Assembly: GCA_963556145.1 (NCBI GenBank)
Contig: OY744472.1
Coordinates: forward strand, 620,001 to 684,000
Source of the DNA: Hygrocybe punicea
Taxonomy: Eukaryota > Basidiomycota > Agaricomycetes > Agaricales > Hygrophoraceae
Length of the DNA stretch: 64,000 bases
Direction of reading: 5' to 3'
The notes beneath the pieces were generated by a model that saw only the letters and a program-made list of their open reading frames with translations, did no database searches and was not told the DNA's origin. Shown here piece after piece: positions 10,432 to 21,026 of the stretch (the first letter of the stretch is position 1; every line of letters begins with the position of its first letter). The position numbers and the translations under genes were made by a program.

Positions 10432-13400
10432 TTGCCGTTTCCCCTAGAAGAGGACTTATGTTTTTCTATCGATTTAGATTTCTCTTCGTCTCAGCCTCAG
10501 ACTGCCGCCCAGTACATTTCATTGTTGACCGATGTACAAAATCAGCTACGTACTACCGATACCCTTCCTTCGTCTTGTTCCGTCTCCGCTCCTGCGTCAC
10601 ATATTTCCTCTTCGAATATTTGTAACAAAGCCTCTACTGAACACGCTACTTATATCTCGTATACCACCCCCCCTACCAGGGACCTAAAAGGAGTCGTTAC
10701 CAAGAAAAAGTATAAGAAGGTAGCCGATCGTATCCGCCCAATTTCTACCACTCTCCCCGACGAATACCGCATCATACGCGAGATCACCGGCGACCCGCTA
10801 GCCGATTTACCCACGCTCCCGACTCACCCGCCCGACTTTACACCCGGCACCCGCTATACCCAGGAACGACACGACGCGATGCCGATGAACCCGGATGGAT
10901 TCCTTTGGCCTGAGGAAGAAAAACTCGGCCACCATATCATCAAAACGCAAGAAGCCGCCTTCGCCTGGAACGAATCCGAGAAAGGCCAGTTCAATACGGA
11001 CTACTTCCCGCCGATCCACATTCCCACCGTACCGCACGACCCGTGGGTCCATCGCAATATCCCAATCCCACCCGGCATCCTTAACGAAGTCATCGGCATC
11101 ATCAAAGACAAAATTAACGCCGGTACCTATGAACCCTCGAATTCGTCATATCGCTCCCGCTGGTTTTGCGTTTTGAAAAAGGACGGGAAGTCTCTTCGAA
11201 TCGTCCACGATCTACAGCCGCTTAACGCCGTCACTATCCGCGATCCCGCCGTACCGCCCATGACCGAGCACTTGGCCGAGGCCTTTGGCGGCCACTCTTG
11301 CTACGCTTCCTTCGACCTCTTCGTCTCTTTCGACCAACGCCTCGTCCACCCCTCGTCTCGGGACTATATGACTTTTCAGTCTCCACTCGGAACGCTTCGA
11401 CTTACGCGGATTGCTATGGGATACACAAATTCCCCGCAGATCTTACACGGTGACTCTACGTACATCCTCCGTGACGAAATCCCTCATCTTGCCGTTCCGT
11501 ATATGGACGATATTCCCGTCAAAGGGCCTCCAACCCGCTACGAGCAACCCGACGGTACCTACGAGACTATACCCGAGAACCCGGCAATCCGACGTTTCAT
11601 TTGGGAACACTTCCAAGGTGTCAACCGGGTCATCCAGCGTTTCCGCTATGTCAGCGGTACCTTCAACGGCAAAAAACTCGAGTTGTGTCGACCCTCAGTC
11701 ATCGTTGTTGGCCACCGATGCACATACGAAGGAAGAGTAGCCGACGACTCCAAAGTACAGAAGATTCGCGATTGGCCACTGCCGACCAACCTCACCGAAG
11801 TTCGCGCCTTTCTCGGTATCTGCGGCGTCTTGCGTATTTTTATCAAGGACTTCTCGCTTCACTCCCGACCCCTCGTCCGCCTTACCCGCAAAGGTATACC
11901 CTTCGAATTTGGTGGAGAAGAAGAGACCGCCATCGACTACCTCAAAAACGCCGTCATTACGTCGCCAGCGCTGCGCGCTATCGACTACACGCGTGAATGG
12001 GAAGTGATTCTCGCCGTCGATTCATCCATTCTTGGAGTCGGCTTCGTTCTTATGCAAATCCGCGCCGACGGAAAGCGCTATCCGAATCGCTTTGGTTCAA
12101 TATCGTGGAACGAACGTGAAGCCCGATACTCCCAGTCCAAGCTCGAACTCTACGGCCTCTTCAGGGCCCTCCGGGCCTACCGAATCTTCATCATCGGCGT
12201 CCACAACCTCACTGTCGAAGTCGACGCGAAGTACATAAAAGGGATGCTCAACAACCCCGACATTCAGCCCAATGCAACGATCAACCGATGGATAGCCAGC
12301 GTGCTCTTATTTGACTTTAGACTCGTTCACGTACCCGCTTCCGCACACGGTGCACCCGACGGACTCTCCCGACGTCCCCGCGCTGCGGAAGACCCCGAGG
12401 AGATCAACGATTCCGACGATTGGCTCGACCACTCCTACGGTTTCTTTATGGAAGTCGTCAACTACCGACCCGTCCCCATACCGTCTAAGCCGATTGCCGT
12501 ATGCGGCCGCTGCCGTGCCACAGCCGACCGACTCCAAGAATTACCCGCCGTCCTCGTCTACACAAATCAGGAAGCCGTATCTGACATACCGCGATCCGAT
12601 AAAGCCCGCGCGGCCGACGCTCGTCTTGCCCTAGTCGAGACTTGGTTACGAGATCTAACCCGACCCGCGAACTTCACGGACGAAGAATACCGTCTGTTCC
12701 TACGATACACCCTTGAATTCTTCGTCACCGATAACAAGCTTTGGCGCAAAGACCGTCACGGAAAACACAAACTCGTCATACCGCCCGACCGCCGGCTTCA
12801 GTTACTCAAAGACGCTCATGACTCTCTCGGCCACAAAGGTATATTCTCCGTCCGCGCTCGGCTACTCGATCGTTTCTGGTGGCCGCACCTCGACCACGAC
12901 GTTAAATGGTACGTCCAGTCTTGCCATCAGTGCCAAGTACGGCAAATGCGTTATCATCACATTCCGCCCACCGTCGCTACACCGGCCTCACTATTTCGTA
13001 AAGCGTATGTCGACACAATGTTTATGCCACGATCCGGCGGCTATCGATACATCGTCCAAGCCTGTTGCTCCCTGTCCGCCTACCCTGAGTTCCGCATGTT
13101 ACGCCACGAGACCGGCTCCACCATCGGCACGTTCTTGTTCGAAGACATCTTATGCCATTGGGGCGCTCTCGAAGAAATCGTTACCGACAATGGCAAGCCG
13201 TTCGTAGAAGCGCTCGACTATCTCGCCTCCCGCTACGGTATCCGCCACATCCGCATTTCGCCCTATAACTCACAAGCGAACGGACCCGTTGAGCGTCGCC
13301 ACCTAGATGTCCGGGAGGCCATTATGAAAAGTTGTGACGGAGATGAAAAGAAATGGCACACCGTAACCCACTCCGTATTTTGGGCCGAACGGGTCACGAC

Positions 13401-14052
13401 ACACAAAAGCCTCAGATACTCGTCCTACTACATCGCACACGGAGTAGAACCGCTTTTTCCATTCAATTTTGCCGAAGCTACGTACATGGTTCTGACGCAA
13501 GATACGATGTCTACGACCGACCTCATAGTCATCCGCGCCCGACAACTTCGTAAACGAGAAGCCGACCTCGATCGGGTCAAAGAAAAGCTTACCAAATCTC
13601 GGCTCGCGTCCGCCCGGCAATTCGAGCAGAAATACGCCAACACGATCAAAGTTTACGACTTCGAACCCAGTAACCTCGTTCTCGTCCGAAATTCACGTAT
13701 CGAAATGTCTCTCGATCGTAAAGCAAAACCGCGGTACTTTGGACCCATGGTTGTCGTCAGGAAAACAGAAGGCGGATCCTACATACTCGCCGAACTCGAC
13801 AGTGCGGTTTCTAAATCTCGATTTGCCGCTTTCCGAGTCGTACCCTACCACGCCCGCTCAAAAATATCGATACCGTTGGACGACTTCTTACAATACCCCG
13901 ATGCCGACGATACCGATTCAAACGATCTTGATGATCCGACGTACCCGCCCTCTATAGACTCCTCACCCGACGACGATGAAGCATTTCATTTATATTCTGT
14001 CCACGTTATACCCCCATTTTATTTAGTTCCTCTTAGTTTTCCAACGATATGA
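10432..14052 (+). CDS. Pol polyprotein: reverse transcriptase, RNase H, integrase
   Basis: This copies the element RNA and inserts the cDNA. Reverse transcriptase carries VHDLQPLN and the YMDD box near residues 357-360. RNase H follows with AVDSS near 528 and VEVDAKYIKGM. Integrase has an HHCC zinc region near 795-835, then catalytic Asp (YVDTMF), Asp (TDNGKPF) and Glu (PVERRH). A GPY/F-like module (YFGPMVVVRK) lies near the end. The domain order RT-RNase H-IN is that of Ty3/Gypsy. The pol frame is -1 relative to gag, is open from 10207, and overlaps gag by 124 bases. It has no ATG at its start, so a -1 frameshift fusion is likely. Confidence 0.93.
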   Translation: MPFPLEEDLCFSIDLDFSSSQPQTAAQYISLLTDVQNQLRTTDTLPSSCSVSAPASHISSSNICNKASTEHATYISYTTPPTRDLKGVVTKKKYKKVADRIRPISTTLPDEYRIIREITGDPLADLPTLPTHPPDFTPGTRYTQERHDAMPMNPDGFLWPEEEKLGHHIIKTQEAAFAWNESEKGQFNTDYFPPIHIPTVPHDPWVHRNIPIPPGILNEVIGIIKDKINAGTYEPSNSSYRSRWFCVLKKDGKSLRIVHDLQPLNAVTIRDPAVPPMTEHLAEAFGGHSCYASFDLFVSFDQRLVHPSSRDYMTFQSPLGTLRLTRIAMGYTNSPQILHGDSTYILRDEIPHLAVPYMDDIPVKGPPTRYEQPDGTYETIPENPAIRRFIWEHFQGVNRVIQRFRYVSGTFNGKKLELCRPSVIVVGHRCTYEGRVADDSKVQKIRDWPLPTNLTEVRAFLGICGVLRIFIKDFSLHSRPLVRLTRKGIPFEFGGEEETAIDYLKNAVITSPALRAIDYTREWEVILAVDSSILGVGFVLMQIRADGKRYPNRFGSISWNEREARYSQSKLELYGLFRALRAYRIFIIGVHNLTVEVDAKYIKGMLNNPDIQPNATINRWIASVLLFDFRLVHVPASAHGAPDGLSRRPRAAEDPEEINDSDDWLDHSYGFFMEVVNYRPVPIPSKPIAVCGRCRATADRLQELPAVLVYTNQEAVSDIPRSDKARAADARLALVETWLRDLTRPANFTDEEYRLFLRYTLEFFVTDNKLWRKDRHGKHKLVIPPDRRLQLLKDAHDSLGHKGIFSVRARLLDRFWWPHLDHDVKWYVQSCHQCQVRQMRYHHIPPTVATPASLFRKAYVDTMFMPRSGGYRYIVQACCSLSAYPEFRMLRHETGSTIGTFLFEDILCHWGALEEIVTDNGKPFVEALDYLASRYGIRHIRISPYNSQANGPVERRHLDVREAIMKSCDGDEKKWHTVTHSVFWAERVTTHKSLRYSSYYIAHGVEPLFPFNFAEATYMVLTQDTMSTTDLIVIRARQLRKREADLDRVKEKLTKSRLASARQFEQKYANTIKVYDFEPSNLVLVRNSRIEMSLDRKAKPRYFGPMVVVRKTEGGSYILAELDSAVSKSRFAAFRVVPYHARSKISIPLDDFLQYPDADDTDSNDLDDPTYPPSIDSSPDDDEAFHLYSVHVIPPFYLVPLSFPTI

Positions 14053-14188
14053 CGAATGATGCGAATAGTCCTATGTCTTCGGGAGCCGATCGGCTTTCCT
14101 TAGCTGGGTGAACAAGCTGACACGTCTTTTATGTACACGATATATATTTTTTATATATACAATGGGCTCGTTATTTTATATATATATT

Positions 14189-15585
14189 TTACAGGCGGCC
14201 GGTCTCGTAATCCCGCTTCAACATCGCCAACCTTGAGGTCGACCGTTCGAGATCGACGCGAAGCCGCTGGAACTCTTGACCGAAGTGGACGAGGTGACGG
14301 TTGACGTTGGTGCCCAGGGCTCCCAGCTCCTCCGTAAGGACCGCTAGCCGCGCCGACACTTGCTCGTAATTCTCCATCGTCAAAACAAACGGGTTCGCTG
14401 CCGAGGCCGTCCTAAGCCTTTTCGTCGGCCGCTCTTCCTCCGACTCCTCCTCGTCTTCGTCATCGTCCTCAACCGACTCCACGTCCTCGACCCGCGGTTT
14501 GCTCGTTGAGGCCCGGGCAGGCCTACTGCGGATGGGCTTTGTCGTGAATGACAACGGCTTCCTCGTGCCGGCCGCGACCTCTTTGCCCTTTCCGGTATCC
14601 ACCTTGCGCCGACCCCCGCCCGTCCGGTGTGTAGCGTTAGTACATCTCTTCTTCAGCCTCCGGCATCGTTCGCACACGTAGCCCGTGACGCCTCGACACG
14701 CCTCTTGCGCCTTGACGCAGTTGGTGCAGGGTTGTAGGGGAAACGGCCCGGTGAACTATTGCCAGGATCAGTGACTAAAGAACAAAGGAACCGACACATG
14801 AACTCACCGTCGTACCAGCCAGGTCTCCGGTCTCTACGCCCGGCGTATCTACATCTTCTACATCGGCCGGTGTCTCTGGTGCCGGGTCGACGGGGCCTTC
14901 CTCTGGCTCAACTGCGGCTTCGCCCTCCGGAATCGACTCAGTCCTTGGTTCACCCGCGACCGATGCGTTTGCTTCAGCTCGCCGTTCTTCGCTGAGCCGC
15001 CGCCGATACGCGGCTCCATCCCTTTCAACCCGGTCCGCTTCTTGATGCCAGTGCTGCTCGTGTTGTTCTATTCTAAGCCGCTCCCGCCTTTCCTCTGCCG
15101 CCTTTCGCCTTTTCGCCGCCTCCGCTCGTGCATTTGCCTCTGCCATCCGTCTGGCCTCCTCTTCCCGCGTAGCCGCTTCTTCATCCGCCCGCCGTCTGGC
15201 TTCTTCCTGTTCCTGCCTCTCCCGGTCCGCCGCTTCTTTCAGCCACTCTTCGACATCGTTGGCGTACGTTTGGCGATCGGCCCATAACGGTGGCGTTACT
15301 GGCCTCGTACCACCAGCTCGGAGTTCCGCGACGATTCCATTGTAAGCACGCTGACGGGACGACATGAGCTATCTTAGGACACGCGTAGTCAATAAGGAAA
15401 CTCACCAGTGCCTTCTTGCGGCCGCTTAACCATTGTTGGGCCATCCCCTCGTTGCCGTCCACCATCGTTACGAGGTCGTCGCTATGAAACACGGTGACCG
15501 CGTTGACGGCCTCTTCGTAGTCCGCCCGGACATCGGGTTCGATGCTTTCGACGAAAGCGAGGAAGTTGTCGTAGACTTGGGACAT
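14189..15585 (-). CDS. Antisense accessory gene: coiled-coil protein with Zn2Cys6-like cluster
   Basis: An intact three-exon gene lies antisense between pol and the 3' LTR. The exons are 15585-15406, 15368-14808 and 14755-14189, giving 435 aa. Both introns are GT-AG (37 and 52 nt) and all phases agree. Residues 60-190 are Arg/Glu/Ala-rich and strongly coiled-coil. Residues 257-285 carry C-x2-C-x6-C-x7-C-x2-C-x6-C, the spacing of fungal Zn2Cys6 clusters, in two basic halves (CTNCVKAQEAC and CERCRRLKKRC). An acidic run and a second helical region follow. Zinc and DNA binding are inferred. Because it is antisense, its introns cannot be spliced from the element's genomic RNA, which explains their survival through retrotransposition. 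It could be a regulator of the element or captured cargo. Confidence 0.85.
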
Positions 15586-15740
15586 TGTGAACGTGTGATG
15601 GTGTAGAGGAAAGGTCGGATCAACAACGAGAATTTTTTTTATTTTTTTTACTTTGCCGTTGTTTGGCCGCTCACGTGATTGGCCACATTCGCGACCCGCA
15701 TTCAGAGACCCCATATTCTCGACCACGGATGGTCTCTATT

Positions 15741-15756
15741 AGAAGACCCAAGGAGA
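15741..15756 (+). other. Polypurine tract
   Basis: AGAAGACCCAAGGAGA directly precedes the 3' LTR and is the likely primer for plus-strand DNA synthesis. It is not a pure purine run (three C), so the exact primer is uncertain. Confidence 0.5.
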
Positions 15757-16551
15757 TGTAGAGGGTCCTTGACCCTCTGAGGCCATAACATCGATATCTA
15801 GCGAATCCGCTCGAACCCGACGTCTCTAGCAATCTACGTTCGAACCCGACGCAACCCGACGCAACCCGATGCATACCGACTAGCACGGCCGCTCACGTAC
15901 CTGGTCGGTCTATCTCCTAAACTCGCGGAACTTCAAATATCAAAGATAGATCTCATCGGACTGGGATCCCGACATCGGACTTGCCTTATTCACGCCTAGC
16001 GTCTCCCTTATGGGGATATAGTAAAGTATATTGCATCTTTTACGGTTTTTTATATCTTCCACCCATTTTCCCTGTCATCGTCGCCTCGCAACGCTCTTCC
16101 TACTTCCCCATTTTTATTCTCCTTTGTCTCCTCTCATCGGCCGAGGACTCTCGTCCGAATCCAGGTACACAAATTTGTAGTATAAAAACGGTGCCCAAGC
16201 GCCGTCTCAGAATAAGAAACCAGTTCCCCCATTTCCTCTCTCTGAGAATTAAGTCTCTCAGTAAATTCCATCGCACACATTGCTCGTCGGATTCCTCAAC
16301 GCCCTCCCCGTCGTTCTACCGCCTTTATCTCTACGTTTCTCGTCACCCGACACCCGACCCGCCGTACCCGACATCGTCGGCTTCGTCGGCTTCGATCGGT
16401 CTTGATAGATTTCAGTAGTTTACTCGGCGGCTTCTTACTCTTTATATCCTATTATCTTACTGAAGCTTGTTAGACTATTCCTAGTCACTTCTACGCTGAC
16501 CCCACAGGCTTAGGATTATTATTCCGCAGCCACCCCGACCTCGCCTTTACA
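15757..16551 (+). repeat. 3' LTR of the Gypsy element
   Basis: It is 795 bp and identical to the 5' LTR except T at 15770 and A at 15785. Both differences are CpG-to-TpG/CpA transitions. The following TCGT repeats the bases before the 5' LTR. Confidence 0.95.
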
Positions 16552-18036
16552 TCGTCTCACCTCGCAGCTCCATCCACTTTGTCTTGGTTCTCTCCTGCAA
16601 GGAACTCCGCGATCTTGGATGCCAGAGGCCATGACTAGCTGTGTGGGTCTCCGTGATGTGTTTGGCGGATGGTGGAAGTGCGGTATGGTGTGGGCATGAG
16701 ACACTCACGTTGGGGGCTTGGTTTTGGGTCAGGGTAAGTAGGGATGGTGGACTGAGATGGCGTAGGTGTGGGACATTCACATTGGAAGGGTTTTGAGGCT
16801 GGTTTCATGGTGCTGGAAGTGGGTATGCCAGTGGGCTTTGAACACTCGCGCTCATGTGAGTGTTTTGGGTTGGGGTGGGATAAGGTTGCAGGCTGGGATG
16901 GAACGGGCATGGGACAGGGCTCTGGGGTTGGTTTTGCATTGGGGTTGGGTCTGCATACCAGGCATTCACGCTCACAGCCGCTTTTGGCACTGGGGTTGGG
17001 GTATTTCAAAAGGAGCACGTTGTGGTAGGGAGATCTGGTAGATCACGCGACCTTCCCACAGTTGGATTCAGTAGATAGCTCTGTTTGGCAGTCAGTAGGA
17101 TTAGGATTGAGCCACTCAAGTTTAGCAATTGAGCTTGAGGACTCTCTGCTAGCCCAACGTGGCTGCACTCTGCTCTGGGGTGCTTTGGGTTGGGGGTGGT
17201 GAGAGCTGTGGGTGCTGGGCATTTGCATCCATGTTCAGTTTGGAGGTGGTTGGTATTGTGGGATGGTGATGGTGGTGAGTTTTGGTTTGAGGCACGTTCT
17301 GACACGTTTTGCAGTGAGGGTGGTGGGTCTGCTGGCGTGGGCATTGGGATGGGGCTTGGAACATGCTCGGATGCATTTTCCAGCAGGGATGGGGCCATTT
17401 GGGTGGGCAATAATGACATGGCATGCTCAGGTGTGAACATCAACATTTTTGGTAAAGGTGGGTGTGCTGTGGTGTGCTGGGGTGCATTTTTGCGTGTGGA
17501 TGGGGCCATTTGGGTGCTTGGGTTGGGGTATTTTGGTGGGTTTTGGGGCCCATGCCTCATTTTGGCTTGATGTGGTTGAGGCTAGTAAGATGGGGCGACG
17601 GTTGTTGAATGTTCACGTTCAGAGGTGCTGGGTGGTGTTGGAGTGATGTTGCCGGGCACCAGGGCAGTGAGCATCATGGTTGCTCTCATTGGGGTCCACG
17701 TTGCTGTGGGCTGCATGTAGTCTGCATGGGCCATTGGTGGTGTGATTTGTGGTTTGTTTTTTGTGTTGGTTTTCCACCACATTTTTTCCTTCTCCACTTG
17801 TTTCTTTTTCGTAGTCATTGTGTAGGTTGAGAAAATGAAAATGTTTGTTGCTTGGAAAATCATTCGGTGCTCAGAAAATCACTTGGTGTTCAGGAAACTG
17901 CTCAGTGTGCAGTGCTCTGTGCTCTGTGCTCGGTACTCAGAAAATCACTGGGGTGCTGAAAAATCACTGGAAATCACTGGAAGTCGCTGAAAATCGCTGA
18001 AGACAGAAGCTGGGTTCGAATCCGCTCTCATCACCA
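16552..18036 (-). mobile_element. Internal region of the old minus-strand LTR element, part 2
   Basis: This continues the interior interrupted at 6733. Minus-strand frames (184 codons at 17006-17560, 127 codons at 16635-17018, 93 codons at 17582-17863) are rich in Pro, Thr, His, Asn and Met with loosely repeated P-x-P-x-P units. None matches a domain I recognise. There is no RT or integrase. Total interior length is about 2.26 kb, which fits a non-autonomous LTR element. Confidence 0.45.
18012..18036 (-). other. Primer-binding site with extended tRNA match
   Basis: On the plus strand this 25-base stretch reads like the 3' end of a tRNA: the T-loop word GGTTCGAATCC, then an acceptor-like stretch ending CATCACCA. 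It abuts the LTR at 18037. On the minus strand it is therefore a primer site (TGGTGATGAG...) just inside the 5' LTR. This sets the element's minus orientation. It is not a whole tRNA gene: there is no D-arm or anticodon arm upstream. Confidence 0.55.
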
Positions 18037-18195
18037 CGTTGGAGAGGTACGGAGGTACCTCTCCAAGGGCTAGCTGGGGAGTCTCGCTGAAGAGCTGGCG
18101 AGGAAGACTTGATTGGGAACTGCTACCACACAGGGAACTATCTACAACAAACCGTGGGAACCTGATCATGTGGCTGGACACTCGCTACCAGTCCA
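18037..18195 (-). repeat. 5' LTR of the old minus-strand LTR element
   Basis: This uninterrupted 159-bp LTR pairs with the split LTR at 4969-5958 in the same orientation. Substitutions between them are frequent, so the element is much older than the Gypsy insertion in its interior. Confidence 0.65.
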
Positions 18196-18276
18196 ATGTG
18201 ATGTGAGCAAGCACTTAAAATGGTGGATGGAATATTCTCACGTGCATTGTATCCCAACAACTGCATTCGTCAACCG

Positions 18277-18480
18277 CTAAAGGTGGTTGATAATGAGCAT
18301 TGACTGGTTTTCAAGATGCTGTAGTTGTTGTTGGATATTGGAAACTGGCAGATTTTGCAGCAAAGCGAACTCTTGTGCCACCCCTTGGATATGATCGTTG
18401 AGAGCTCCGAAGTTGGGCTGGGGCCCAACTACTGGTGGAGGGGCAACAGCAATGTTCAGTAGAGCCAAAATTTGAGCCAT
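18277..18480 (-). pseudogene. Fragment of a coiled-coil gene related to the 162-aa gene at 27136
   Basis: The frame begins MAQILALLNI and contains GPQPNFGAL, resembling LPQPDFAAL of the intact minus-strand gene at 27136-27720. After a stop at about 18280 the same frame continues with RLTNAVVG, resembling the second exon start there (LANASAG). I infer a truncated relative. The rest of 18196-18984 shows no other gene. Confidence 0.35.
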
Positions 18481-18984
18481 TCAGTCGTGATAAGGAAAAA
18501 CAAGTGAGGAAAAAATGTTGGTGAACATTTCCTTTTTTGATGAGTTGTTTGGCCACTGCTTACTTGTTACAAGTGTGCCAAACTCTTGTCACTCTGTCTA
18601 GAACCTGTCAATGGCCTATGTTAGATACTACAGGAGGGAGTCCTATTACTCACTAGTAGTATAGCGTATTGCCAGATTAAAGGTACATTTATTTGTATAA
18701 CTATATCATAATACATTGAATAAATGTGTCAAAAAATCTTCATATCATTTGGACCCGGACTATGGGTTGTATTTTATTGCTGTTGCTCAGTTGAGGGATG
18801 TCGCATCGGTGATTTTTGTTGTAGGCAGCCTACAGGACATGTTAGAATCTATTGCGGAAAAGAGATAAATAATACATACCATTTTCCTGCACTTTACTGG
18901 CACATCCGTTTGTTTGCATGCCTCCTCTCTCATCACTCCCTACAAACAACATCCATTCATCTTTCATGTCCCACCCTCCAACTC

Positions 18985-19234
18985 CATGTCCAACCACCTC
19001 TCCCACCGCAGCTCCCACCATGCCTCCCACCACATTTCCCACCTCATTTCCCACCACATCTCCCACCTTGTCTTTACCAACTTTGAAGGCAACATCCAGG
19101 CATCTGAGCGCTGGATGCTTGGATGTTGCCTTCAAAGTCAGTAAAGACAAGGTGGGAGATGCGGTGGGAAATGTGGTGGGAAACATGGTGGGAAACATGG
19201 TGGGAGCCATGGTGGGAGACGCGGTGGAGTGGGG
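18985..19234. repeat. Near-perfect spacerless palindrome (hairpin), arms about 125 bp
   Basis: The arms meet at AGCGCT (19107-19112) with no spacer. Each arm contains a single-copy part (AAGGCAACATCCA), a TTGTCTTTAC word, and a run of about 12-bp units of the form GTGGGAAACATG on one arm and its complement on the other. Identity drops toward the outer ends. It marks the point where the inverted-repeat arm at 19237 is cut short. It could extrude as a cruciform or be transcribed into a long hairpin RNA. Confidence 0.8.
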
Positions 19235-19239
19235 ATGAT

Positions 19240-20343
19240 CATTGCTTCGATGGCCACACCGGAAGCACACATCTGGATCATAATCATGAAACATGGGAGC
19301 ACCATTCACCAATCTCCTTCTGATCAAACAAAAAGTCCAGATCGCACTCTAAATGACAGTTTGAGTGGCAGTCGATGACAAGTGCAAATGGTGTTGTGCT
19401 TTGGCTTAGGAGTATGGTTCTGCGTCATTATATATGTATTCCTGGTCACGACGGTTTCGAATTTCTCATTGATCATCACGGTCTGTGATGCGTTCCGAAT
19501 GATGAACACATTAGCAGACTAGGAAACAGGTGATCCGGGAAAGTACCTGATGCAATGTCTCAAGCTTGACCTTGAGGTGATTCAATGCTGCTCTCTTCTC
19601 CCGCTGCGATATACGCGCGAAAGCAATCACAACCTTCGACTCGATGGCCATTGTCACGTCGAAAAGCTACTGGATAGCGTTGGTTGGCCGATCCGTGCGG
19701 CTGTCCACCCACTGCATGAAATTGACAAACATACGGACTATCTTGTCATAGTTTCCCAAGATCACCTTCCACGACAGCTCAAGTTGGTTCTGTGGCTGAT
19801 TTGCACCACAAACTGCTTGTATTGAGTGACGGAATTCTGGAGCGTCCATTGTTTGGCATCCTGAAGGCAAGAAGTCCATGGACAATGCGTCATTAACATG
19901 AGTTCTCCGCAAACGAATGAGAGAACATGGTCCCGATCGCGGTAACAGCACATTACCCAGCTTCTCTTGGGTTCCATCGACCGAGACGACAACGGCCAGG
20001 TCGCGAATGGTACGGAGGATGCTCGCCCTGTGGGCGTCACCTTGATCCAAACCTCGGGTGTCTGCCAGTCCTGGGGTGTCGAGAATTTGGAACTGAGCGC
20101 CATCGAGTAGAGACGAAATAATACACGACAGCCTCATTGGTCTGGCTGTGTCTGCGCACAAGATCGCTGTTATTAGCGGGGTCATGAAAGAGCTCAAGAT
20201 CGTTGGGCCTCTCGTTCAAAGAACAGGTTGACAAGGAGTGAAAGGAAAGATGTTTTGCCCACGATGGTCTCGCCAATAAGGAGAATAGTCATCACATCCT
20301 TCACAAGTCCTATGACTAATTCAGACGGACTCATTCTGGACAT
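19240..20343 (-). pseudogene. AIG1-like GTPase relic, copy 1
   Basis: The frame starting at 20343 encodes a P-loop (GETIVGKTSFLSLL, fitting GxxxxGKT). A shifted frame gives FHDPANNSDLVRRHSQTNEA, and another gives the G3 motif DTPGLADTRG. The C-terminal remnant reads FHDYDPDVCFRCGHRSNDH. These motifs match the AIG1-type P-loop GTPases that are abundant in Agaricomycetes. Frameshifts and stops separate the pieces, so it is not functional. The copy at 36900 is broken in a similar way, so part of the decay predates the duplication. Confidence 0.7.
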
Positions 20344-20642
20344 CTTTCGACAGAAGAAGGTCACGAAATTATAATAAATATAAGCGCGGGGCTCACTTTG
20401 CAAGGCCAAGTTGATTGGTCAGGGTGGGCCCCGGGTGCCGTTGAGCCTCGCAAAAGGTCATTGGGAATGTTGGCATGACACTAGATGAATTGCAGCTGAA
20501 GGTGGAGAGTCTTGAGAAAGAGAAAGCGCCAGCGCCTGCGTTTCCAAAAGGTTGCATCGATAAGCAAAATCCGTACGCAATCAAGGACGCCACATATTTG
20601 GACAGTACTTGTGTCCCTGAGAGGAGGCTATTCTGAATAGGT

Positions 20643-21026
20643 TTGCAGTGTGTAGCCCAGCGACCGTCATCGATTCATGTGTGTATCGTAAAACATGATG
20701 GAGCCTCTTGCGCTGGACATGGAATCCATTTGTGGTCCGTGGTGTTCTCCCTGATGGCAAGTCCATTGTCTCAGGCTCTGGTGATAAATACCATTCATGT
20801 CTGGGATGCGCGTGATTCGCCAATTGCACCGACCGAGGGGATGTTCGATGCGCCACGCGTCCAGATTCATATCTTCAAAATCCAGGCTATCCATGGTGCT
20901 GTCCTTGGCCTGGGACACCATACCCTGGGCCAGTCCTTGGTTGCCGCCCGGTTATTGCAACTTGTCGTCATCGTCGTGGTTGAACAGGTAGCCCACGTAT
21001 GGATCCAAGCAGGTCGCCCTCAATGA
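20643..21026 (+). pseudogene. WD40-repeat relic, copy 1
   Basis: The reading frames include TIHVWDARDSPIAP and, one frame over, PDGKSIVSGSGDK. Together these form a WD40 blade (the pattern PDGK-IVSGSGDKTI-VWDA). A frameshift separates them. WD40 arrays are common in fungal NLR-type proteins, but no NACHT domain is visible here. Confidence 0.6.

Larger units (their letters stand above)
6734..16551 (+). mobile_element. Young Ty3/Gypsy LTR retrotransposon with an antisense gene
   Basis: The 9818-bp element has two 795-bp LTRs that differ at only two positions, a primer site, gag-protease, pol in Gypsy order (RT, RNase H, integrase), an antisense spliced gene, and a purine-rich tract before the 3' LTR. 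The LTRs run TGTAGAGG to CTTTACA. A 4-bp target duplication, TCGT, flanks the element (6730-6733 and 16552-16555). All coding parts look intact, so the insertion is recent and may be active. It landed inside the older minus-strand LTR element. Confidence 0.95.

Noticed and set aside
18012..18036. tRNA gene
   Set aside because: Only the T-loop and acceptor end are present. It abuts an LTR and fits a primer site better.
20667..20921. Conserved 84-aa frame present in both arms (also 36323-36577)
   Set aside because: Conservation reflects the recent duplication. The opposite strand carries the WD40 relic, which better explains the sequence.
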